From: an uncultured Psychrobacter sp.
GTDB taxonomy: Bacteria; Pseudomonadota; Gammaproteobacteria; Pseudomonadales; Moraxellaceae
Direction of reading: 5' to 3'
Length of the DNA stretch: 64,000 nucleotides
Assembly: GCA_947501045.1 (NCBI GenBank)
Contig: CANMUI010000011.1
Location: 1 to 64,000 of the forward strand
The position numbers were made by a program, and so were the translations under genes. Of the stretch, positions 9,727-18,000 are shown piece after piece; the stretch's first letter is position 1, and each line of letters begins with the position of its first letter. Below the pieces are notes generated by a model. It did not search any database. It was not told the origin of the DNA and saw only the letters and a program-made list of their open reading frames with translations.

Positions 9727-11772
9727 ATGAAGCCAAATTTATTTAAATACTCAGTATTAACTATCGGTATAGTAGCTGCGATGAGTGTGTCTAACGTCAA
9801 TGCCGCTGAGGTAACTTATAGCGCTGAAGATGCTTTTATGGTTAAGAACAAAGCTACTGCTACCTATACTGTCGCTAACAATACAACTGAGCAAAGAGCC
9901 GAATCAAACGAGGTGACCGTCAGCGTCACTGAAACCGGAGCCTTTAGTTTAATAGCTACTAGCGCCGATGATGTACCTAATGATGATGCCAATAAAGATA
10001 GGCCTATTAATCCGCAAGCAGGTTCTAGTGTAGATTTTACCCATAGACTGACTAACGATGGTAATGTCACTGACACCTATAGTATTATGCTAGCCAATCC
10101 ATCAAATAGTGTGCCGGCTAGCGCTGCTATTAAATATCAAATAAAAGATTCTAGTGGTGCCAATGTAGGTAGTCTTGAAACAGTGAATATTGGAGGTACG
10201 ATAACCTTAAAGGCAACCCAAAGCGCTGATATTATTATCACTGCTACTACGAATGTCGATCGTTTTGTTAATGCTAATACCTCTTTTACTGTGTCAGCAA
10301 CCAGTGCCTATTTAACAGCAAAAGGACAAACGGGAGAAAATAGAAGAGCGGTCAACACTAATAACGCTATTACTACCACGCCCGTTTATGCCATTACTAA
10401 ATCGGCTACCACTAACCTTGGTAACAAAACATTCGATGTTAATAACGCCAATGCTTATGTCGACTATACGGTTACTGTAAAAAACGAAGGTAATAGCGCT
10501 GGCACTGCAGTAAGCATTACTGATACCTTGCCAGTAGGCTTGATTGTTATACGCCCTTCAGAATCTAACTACAAAGCACCTACAGTAAGTGCTACTAGCG
10601 GCAGTAGCGCTCAAACTGCTGTTATCTCAACCAATGGTAAAGACATTACGGTAACGAATCAGAACATCAAAATGGGCGAAACCATTACCGTAACCTTTCG
10701 TGCCAAAAAAGACGCAACGACGCCTGCTAGTGGTACCAATATTACTAACTATGCTGTCATAAAAGATAGTACCAAGGACAATGGGACTTTTGATCTTATC
10801 GATAGCTCAGGCGATGGTGCCGGCGGCGTTACTGAAAAAAATTACGAAGATCCTGCCAATCCTGCAGTGGGTAAAGATGATAATACCCAAGCTACCATTA
10901 CTACCAGCAATCAATCGCGAGCTTTAGCTATCAGCCCTGGCACTAATAAGGAAGTAGCCCTACAAAGCACTGGCAATACATACCTCTACACGATTACCAA
11001 TAATGGTACAGATATTGTAGAAGCAGCCACTACTAATGCAGTTAAGCTATCAATAAAACCAACAGTCTCTAACAATAATAGTAATCCTGATGATCCCAAT
11101 ATCAAAATCACTCGTGTGTTCGTAGATGCAAATAACGATGGTATCTTTAATACTGGCGAGACAATCTTAACGTCAGATTCTGATAGTAGCTATGATTTAA
11201 ACGCTGCACGAGCTACAGGCATAGCGCCTGGTGCTTTTGTCAAAATTGGCGTAGAAGTGGCAACTACTGGTTCAGGTAGTAATCTTGCAGGCAATACTAA
11301 TAATCTTGGTAACTTTGAGACTATGACGGTCAGCGTACTACCGCAAGGCCCTGTATCTGGCACTCCTGCGCCAGCTAGTGTCAATACGACCTCTACCACG
11401 ACTATGCAAGGTATCAATTTACAAAAATTTCAAACTGTGGCGGATTGTACAACTGCGATAACAAGCATTCCTAACAACGATAGTCGCTGGTCACAAACCA
11501 ACGTTACTGCCACCGCCGATCAGTGTGTCTTCTATAAACTTGCTGCAAAGAACACCTTCTCAGCAGGTAGTGGCATTAATATTAGCGCTTTACAGATCTC
11601 AGATAATATTGATGCCAGAGCAACCTATCGTAATGACTTTGTAGCAACGCCGACCTCAGCCACTAACGACACAACTGGATCTACAGTTAAAGGCATCTTC
11701 GCTACGTTAGCGCCGCAAGAATCAGGAACCATCAAATTCTCAACTAAGATATCTCAAACTGGCATCAATTAA
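9727..11772 (+). CDS. Exported DUF11-repeat protein (second family, copy 1)
   Basis: A 681-residue exported protein with a classic signal peptide, cleavage likely after residue 26 (NVNA). An N-terminal module (about 33-80) has the pattern NKATATY...SNEVTVSV..., shared with the paralogue at 12830 and with the barrel protein at 15099. A DUF11 (TIGR01451-type) domain lies at about 225-338, with VDYTVTVKNEGNSAG and an ISDTLP-like turn. From about 561 a terminal module has LQKFQ, Cys in VADC, a second Cys in ADQCVFYKLAAKN, and the ending KFSTKISQTGIN. There is no barrel or anchor. A strong AGGAGA site precedes the start. A clear terminator follows, so it is probably monocistronic. DUF11 proteins are usually envelope or surface proteins; the exact role here is unknown. 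Confidence 0.82.
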   Translation: MKPNLFKYSVLTIGIVAAMSVSNVNAAEVTYSAEDAFMVKNKATATYTVANNTTEQRAESNEVTVSVTETGAFSLIATSADDVPNDDANKDRPINPQAGSSVDFTHRLTNDGNVTDTYSIMLANPSNSVPASAAIKYQIKDSSGANVGSLETVNIGGTITLKATQSADIIITATTNVDRFVNANTSFTVSATSAYLTAKGQTGENRRAVNTNNAITTTPVYAITKSATTNLGNKTFDVNNANAYVDYTVTVKNEGNSAGTAVSITDTLPVGLIVIRPSESNYKAPTVSATSGSSAQTAVISTNGKDITVTNQNIKMGETITVTFRAKKDATTPASGTNITNYAVIKDSTKDNGTFDLIDSSGDGAGGVTEKNYEDPANPAVGKDDNTQATITTSNQSRALAISPGTNKEVALQSTGNTYLYTITNNGTDIVEAATTNAVKLSIKPTVSNNNSNPDDPNIKITRVFVDANNDGIFNTGETILTSDSDSSYDLNAARATGIAPGAFVKIGVEVATTGSGSNLAGNTNNLGNFETMTVSVLPQGPVSGTPAPASVNTTSTTTMQGINLQKFQTVADCTTAITSIPNNDSRWSQTNVTATADQCVFYKLAAKNTFSAGSGINISALQISDNIDARATYRNDFVATPTSATNDTTGSTVKGIFATLAPQESGTIKFSTKISQTGIN

Positions 11773-11810
11773 TTCTGCTTAGAGCTTTTCGATCGGATCT
11801 TATCTGTATA

Positions 11811-11848
11811 AAGCTTTCTTGGTCGTGAATTAAGAAAGCTTTTATTTT
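11811..11848 (+). terminator. Rho-independent terminator
   Basis: A perfect 10-bp stem, AAGCTTTCTT paired with AAGAAAGCTT, has an 11-base loop and is followed by TTTATTTTC. It sits about 40 bases after the stop of the 681-residue gene. Confidence 0.85.
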
Positions 11849-12312
11849 CACCTTTTACCTTTACCTCAAAAATCAGTTCTCTAGCCGTCATCTCAAATTT
11901 ATATAACAGTAAAAACAATTCATTTATATAGTTATAAAGTCCAACTTTGCTAGTCCACAAATAAATCTATGAGTTACTTTATTACTACATTTGTATTTTT
12001 AGGCATGCATATTGCAGCAAATATATTGTGTTTAGCGAATCTTATATCGACGAGCCATACAGTATGGGTTTAATTACTGATTAATAAGGCTTTAAAAGAC
12101 ACGAGTAGCAAATTAATTTGATGAAATCTTACATCCGTTAACTGACTTATAAGCACCACTTATCTGCTTTTTACTGATTTATTGTAGACATTTTGTAATA
12201 ATTAATAACCAATTTATGTTTAATTTTATTAACAAGCTCTCAGTAATATTTAGTCCTATATAGCAAGTAAAAAAGCAGTGTAAGTAAAACCTATTCATTC
12301 AAGGAAACTCTC
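11849..12312. other. Intergenic region upstream of the 154-residue gene
   Basis: About 460 AT-rich bases with no convincing gene. The CAGTGTAAGTAA 12-mer at 12276-12287 also occurs upstream of the gene at 9727. An AAGGAAA ribosome site at 12301-12307 precedes the next ATG. A minus-strand open frame overlapping the start of this stretch has no credible start context. Confidence 0.4.
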
Positions 12313-12777
12313 ATGAAACCTTTTAAATTTTTACGCCATGCTCTTATAGCTTTCACTGTATCTGCGTCCTTGATGAATGTCTCTTATGCAGCAGACGCTC
12401 TAAAAATGGAGCTACAGGCCAATAAAGTTGTAAAGACGGCTGACGGCAAGATTAGCTACATCCCAGCATCAAATGCTCAAAAAGGAGAAACCGTACAGTA
12501 CCGTGCTATCTACACTAACACCATCGATCAGCCTATCAGTGATGTCGCAGTAACCCTTCCTATACCTGCCAACATGATCTTTACAGGTGAAGCCAAACCA
12601 AGCAGTGCACAAGCCACTATTGATGGCAAAAATTATGCTGACATGCCGTTGGTACGCAAGGTAGATGGCAAGGTAGTCGCTATTCCTTTATCAGAATACA
12701 AGGCACTACGCTGGAATATTAAATGGCTGCCAGCAAACAAACTAGCTGACGTATCACTAAACACTATTGTCAATTAA
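12313..12777 (+). CDS. Small exported single-module DUF11-like protein
   Basis: A 154-residue exported protein; the signal peptide is probably cut after residue 26 (SYA). The mature part is a single beta-type module. Its K-V-V-K, G-K-I-S-Y-I-P-A, then KGETVQYRAIYTNT pattern parallels the terminal modules of the large neighbours (their PGxCIxYKI segment), but without the two cysteines. It ends in LNTIVN. It is followed after 52 bp by a large DUF11 protein with its own AGGAGA site, so the two are probably cotranscribed. A role as a minor, initiator or cap subunit is only a hypothesis. The context makes an envelope function likely. Confidence 0.75.
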   Translation: MKPFKFLRHALIAFTVSASLMNVSYAADALKMELQANKVVKTADGKISYIPASNAQKGETVQYRAIYTNTIDQPISDVAVTLPIPANMIFTGEAKPSSAQATIDGKNYADMPLVRKVDGKVVAIPLSEYKALRWNIKWLPANKLADVSLNTIVN

Positions 12778-12829
12778 TTCATTAATCAATTCTTATAAAC
12801 TTTTGTTCTTTAATTAGGAGATTCCCTGG

Positions 12830-14932
12830 ATGAAATCCAGTACCTTTAAATATTCAATGTTAACTGTTGGTATTGCAGCTTCTCTTGGTATAGTCAGTAC
12901 TGCAAATGCTGCTGAATCTGCAGCTGCCTCAACCCCTACTATTGATAACGTAGCTACCGCTACCTACAAAATAGGCGCTATTGCACAAACTCCGGTTCAA
13001 TCTAATAAGGTCACCGTCAATATTACGCAAAGTGCAGCGTTTAGTTTGACTGCTAAAAATGACGACGGCAACGCTACCGATGATTATAATCGTTCAGCTA
13101 TTGTTACTCCTAAAGGACGCGTGGCTTTTAACCATACCTTAACCAACTCAGGTAACGTTGAGGATACTTATACTCTCAGCTTAGCTCAGGGCGGTACTAT
13201 CCCAGGTAGTACTCAGGATGCAAGCTCTTATGATTTGGCAGCTACTAACGTTACTTATACTGTTTACAACGCCGATGGCACCGTAAAAAAAGCTACCACG
13301 GTTACTGGTACTGATTTTCAAAATACCAATATTGTCCTTAAACCTAATGAGCATGCTGATATCTTAATCTCAGCAAAAACAGTAGGAAACGTTGGTGGTA
13401 ACTCGCAAAACCTAACGTTATCAGCTGCTAGTACTTTCTTTACCAATAGTGATACTACCAAAGCTACTTTGACTAATATCAACAACAGTATTACTAAAGT
13501 ACCTGTGTTCAAGATTACTAGTAAGGTAAGCAGTACGCTAAACCTCAATGACCCAAGCTCAAAAGTCACCTATACCATTACGGTTCGTAACGATGAAACA
13601 GCTTCTTACGCTGCTAATGCTAACAACATTATAGTTTTTAACGGCTTACCAGAAGGCCTGCGCTTAGCTGATCAGCCCAATCTTAGTGTGAGCAACAATG
13701 CCACTATCGTACCTGGTAATGAAGGTAAGGGCAGCAGCAGCGCAGACGATAGCGTTAGAGTGACTTTGTTAAATTTAGAGCCTGGTCAAGAAGCAACTAT
13801 CACATTTGATGTACAAAAGGATCAAAACGAAACCCTTACCAATCCTAAAAATGTCATCAACCATGCTTCTGTAAGCTTAGATCTTGGTGAAAATCAGGTT
13901 ATTTATGATAGTACTGACGGAACCGATCCCAAGCAAAATACCAACGTGTTTTATCCAGCTGGTGATGACAGTGAAGTGACTGATGGTACTACTAACACGA
14001 CGACAGGTAGTGATTCAGCAGCGCCCTTGGTTGCCAATCAGCGTGCACTTAGTATTGTGTCGCCTACCAAAAAAGAGATTCCTACCAGTACTACAGAAAG
14101 CACGCAGGTCACTCATTCTGTAATCCTGAGCAATACGGGTAAAGAAGTAGAAGGCGACAAGCCGGGCGAAGTGAAGTTTACTATTACTCCTAATGCTAAT
14201 AATAAAGTAACAGTGGTTACTGGATCAGTTGAGCTGATCTATGACGCTGATAACAATCCCAATACTCCTAACGCTGTTTATACCATAACGCGTGATGTCA
14301 ATGGTGATAATGATCTAAGCACTGCTGTACCTAAAAATGGTGCACCGCCTTGGACAGGTATGGCGCCAAATTCAATAGTAACGATTACCTATAAAGTAGA
14401 GTCAAATAAAGCGGTTATCGATACTACTGAAACAACCACAGTCTCACTAGTACTTGGCGGACAAGATGTACCGACTTTGGGGGAACGCATCGCCAAAAAT
14501 ACGACAACAGTAAAAGGGCTCAAGCTAGTTAAAGAGCAGGCACTAAATGAGAATTGTGCAGCCAGTACGACTCTTACGTTTACACAAGCTGATGTTGCCG
14601 CTTCACCTGGAAATTGTATCGTCTATAAAATTACCGCTTTTAACGACTTCTCAAATGCAGACGCGCGCTTTACTTTCAACGATCTTGTTATAAACGATAC
14701 GACGGCACGCTTTAACAATAAAGCGCAAGTACTGACAACAAGCACCTCTCCTGCTTTTACTATTAGGCTTGCTGAGGTTGCTGATGCCAACGTACTACCT
14801 ACTGACAATACTTACGGAGCCACAGCTAGCTCTACTGCTGTTAGCGGTACTGTCACCAATCTTGCCCCACAAAAATATGCCGCTATGGTGTTTGCAGTAA
14901 AAATCAATCCAGATGGCACGACAACCCCTTAA
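12830..14932 (+). CDS. Exported DUF11-repeat protein (second family, copy 2)
   Basis: A 700-residue paralogue of the protein at 9727. The signal peptides are nearly alike (FKYSMLTVGIAAS here, FKYSVLTIGIVAA there), with cleavage after about residue 27. The N-terminal module NVATATY...SNKVTVNIT lies at about 39-73, and a DUF11 domain at about 230-335 (VTYTITVRNDETAS). The terminal module from about 562 has LKLVKEQ, Cys in NENCAAS, a second Cys in PGNCIVYKITAFN, and the ending FAVKINPDGTTTP. There is no anchoring signal or barrel. TAGGAGA precedes the ATG. It lies between the 154-residue gene and the barrel gene in one direction. Probably a structural surface or periplasmic component; unproven. 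Confidence 0.82.
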   Translation: MKSSTFKYSMLTVGIAASLGIVSTANAAESAAASTPTIDNVATATYKIGAIAQTPVQSNKVTVNITQSAAFSLTAKNDDGNATDDYNRSAIVTPKGRVAFNHTLTNSGNVEDTYTLSLAQGGTIPGSTQDASSYDLAATNVTYTVYNADGTVKKATTVTGTDFQNTNIVLKPNEHADILISAKTVGNVGGNSQNLTLSAASTFFTNSDTTKATLTNINNSITKVPVFKITSKVSSTLNLNDPSSKVTYTITVRNDETASYAANANNIIVFNGLPEGLRLADQPNLSVSNNATIVPGNEGKGSSSADDSVRVTLLNLEPGQEATITFDVQKDQNETLTNPKNVINHASVSLDLGENQVIYDSTDGTDPKQNTNVFYPAGDDSEVTDGTTNTTTGSDSAAPLVANQRALSIVSPTKKEIPTSTTESTQVTHSVILSNTGKEVEGDKPGEVKFTITPNANNKVTVVTGSVELIYDADNNPNTPNAVYTITRDVNGDNDLSTAVPKNGAPPWTGMAPNSIVTITYKVESNKAVIDTTETTTVSLVLGGQDVPTLGERIAKNTTTVKGLKLVKEQALNENCAASTTLTFTQADVAASPGNCIVYKITAFNDFSNADARFTFNDLVINDTTARFNNKAQVLTTSTSPAFTIRLAEVADANVLPTDNTYGATASSTAVSGTVTNLAPQKYAAMVFAVKINPDGTTTP

Positions 14933-14974
14933 TTTAGTATGAGAAGTACTAAATAAACAACTTACTTTTGTACG

Positions 14975-15006
14975 GCGTTATTTGTAATCAGAGTTACGAA
15001 TAACGT
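14975..15006. repeat. Imperfect inverted repeat between DUF11 gene and barrel gene
   Basis: GGCGTTATTTGTA and TACGAATAACGTC pair with a single interior mismatch around a short loop. There is no U-tract. It could be an attenuating or mRNA-processing hairpin in the 166-bp gap before the barrel gene. Confidence 0.35.
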
Positions 15007-15098
15007 CACAATTATCTTTACTTGGATTAACTAGGCTTACTTGTAAGTCAGGATCACTACTGTATTTTTTGATTGGATAATTTGGATAATTACGCAAT

Positions 15099-18000
15099 AT
15101 GACATTTCATAGTATAGCTCAGTCTACTCGTCTATCAGTCAAGGCAGCGAAGTTATCTGCATTAACTGCAGCTATGCTAGTCATGCAATCAAACTCTGCT
15201 ACAGCAGCTCCTTCTACTGTATTAAATATTATTGACAATATGGCTAATGCGCAGTTTTATATCAATAATAATAAAGGTCTACTATTTTCTAGCAATTCAA
15301 ATAAAGTACAGGTGCAAGCTTCTGCATTAAAAGCATACGATATCACCCTTACCCAGCCTATGTTACAAACTATTGATCTTGGTAGTGATACTGAGTGGAT
15401 CAATGTCTTAACTAATACAGGTCGATACGATGCAACTGTAACATTGAGCTATGCTTTTCGCAGTAACCTTGCCCCTTTTCCAGCTTTTCCTACCTTTCCG
15501 GATTTACCTGAAATCAGCCCGGTAACACAGTATATTTCTTCAAATAGCATATCTAGCTTTTCAGCCTCAGCTAAAGAGCCGATGCTCGACAACCGTCTTG
15601 CTCCAGAGTCTCTACCAGACAGCTTATCTAATTACTCTATCTATCAAGACATCAATAGGAACGGTGTTATTGATGGTGCTGATGTTTTATTTAAAAATCC
15701 ACACCGTATTAAAATCGCTCAAGGTGAGAGCATGCAGCTGATAGTCAAAGCGCTTGCCGATATCAATTCACGCGAAAACGATACCATTGACGTCAGCCTT
15801 GACGCTACAATTCTTGAGGACGGATTAGTAAAAGCAATAGCGATGGATAGTTTAATCATTATCGCTCCTCGTATTGACTCTATGTTGTCTTCATTTGATG
15901 GTCGTAAAAATACCTCACAAGTTGGTGACGATGTTTATATTGAAGCAGGCTATTCTAGATGTAACGTACAATCTGATAAACCAGATCAAGTATGGGTTAC
16001 TATTACCTCAGCCTTAACAGGCGATACCTATTCACTAAAAGCAATAGAAACTGGAAATAATACGGCCAAATATCGTCTATCAGTGCCAACGCAGAACAAC
16101 GCCAACGCAATTGACGATGATATTATCCAAACCTTAAAAGATGATACCCTAACTGCTACTTTAGACGCCTGTATCGCCCCTACTGTCGGTTTAGAGCAAG
16201 AGCCTACTCGCTCAGATTTAAGCTATATCAATCAGCAGATTAGTAGCGAAATTACTATTGTCAATGAGCTTCCTAACTTACAAGTGACCAAAGAAGGAGA
16301 TGTCAAAACCGCTGAGCTTGGCGACTATGTTAACTATAGCATTACCGTCAAAAATGACGGGGCTGCGACCGCTTACGATGTGCAATTAAAAGATGCGTTG
16401 CCACGAGGATTTGCTTATGTTGGGGATAGTGTTCGCATTGATAAAGCTCAAACCACTGAATTTAAAGCAGAGGGTAAATACCAAGTCTTAGGCCTCGGTG
16501 ATATGGCAATTGGCGAGAGCAAAAATATTACTTATCGTGTGCTGGTTGGCGCTTCAGCTTTAGGCGGTGACGGTATTAACCGCGCCACTGCACAAGGCAC
16601 TGATGAGCGTAATAAGACTTTGATCTCAAGAGAAGCGCAGTGGAAAATTGATGTCAGCCGCGGGGTTATGAATACCGATGGTATCATCGTTGGTAAAATC
16701 TACCACGATATCAACCGTGATGGTATCCAGCAAAAAGAAGATGGTGAGCTTGGCGTGGCTGGCGTTCGTATCTACATGGAAAATGGCAACTTCGTAGTCA
16801 CAGACCCCGAGGGTAAATACAACTTTTATGGTATCAATGCCAAAACTCATGTATTAAAAGTAGATCGTACTACCCTGCCTACTGACACTGTGCTGGTCAT
16901 TCAAAGCAACCGTAACGCAGGCGACGCCGGTAGCCGCTTTATTGATTTAAAATACGGCGAACTATATCGTGCCGATTTTGCCATTGTTAGTAATGTCGAC
17001 GACAGTACCGAGCGTTTAAATCAGGAGCTTAGCGCACGCAGTAAGAACATCAGCGCTAAAAACAACGCTCTTGAACAAGCCGTCAAAAGTGAGCTGACCC
17101 TAGAGCCTAATTATGATCATAATAATGTCGACAATATCGACGCCAGCGGCTGCAAATCAAATGACGAATTAGACCGCGGTATCCAGTGTGATTCAGCGAT
17201 CGTTGCTGATATGAGTGGTACTGAGGGTAAGCATATTGATCTCACTATTAATACTATTGCGCCTCCTAAAGAAAAAGAGTTAGAAGAATACCTAAAAGAA
17301 GTTGCCAACAACGAGGTAGCTTTTATTAACTTAAGTACCGGTCAGCAGCTCAATTCATACAAGCAGCTGGTACAAGTACAAGCTCCTTTAGGTACAGATT
17401 TTACCTTGTATGCTAATGGCAAAGCAGTATCAGAAGAGCAGATCGGAAAAACAGCCGAACAAGAGCAACAAAACGTCATGGCCTTTGACTACTACGCTGT
17501 CAATTTTCAGCGTGGACGCAATACTCTACGCGGTGTTGCCACAGATACAGCGGGTAAAGTTGTTTCCGAACAAACTATTGAAATCATGGCACCTGATAGT
17601 CTGCAAGCTATTAACTATCGCACTCAAGAGCATTTGGTTGAGGCTGACGGCGTCAGCGAATATCAAGTGGTCATCAGCCTAAAAGATCGCGATAACCGAC
17701 CTTATATTCCATCAACGCCTATTACTATTGATACCAATATCGGCCGCATCAATCTCAAAGATAGCAATAAAGATCAAGCCGGCGTGCAAGCTACAGTCGA
17801 TGGTGGTGAGTTATTAATCCCAATTATCGCACCAAACGCTGCTGGCAAAGGCGAGCTTATTATTGATACTGGTAGTAGCAAACAAGTTATTCCAGTGCAG
17901 TTCACCGCTAAACTACGTCCCCTGATTGCCGTGGGTATCGTTGAGGGTGCCATATCCTTAAAAGATTTCGATGGTAGTCAAATCAGCGATGCCCAAGGCG

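Noticed and set aside
11769..11960. Minus-strand 63-residue open frame overlapping the terminator after the 681-residue gene
   Set aside because: It is Lys/Ser-rich, spans a clear terminator hairpin and has no credible start context.
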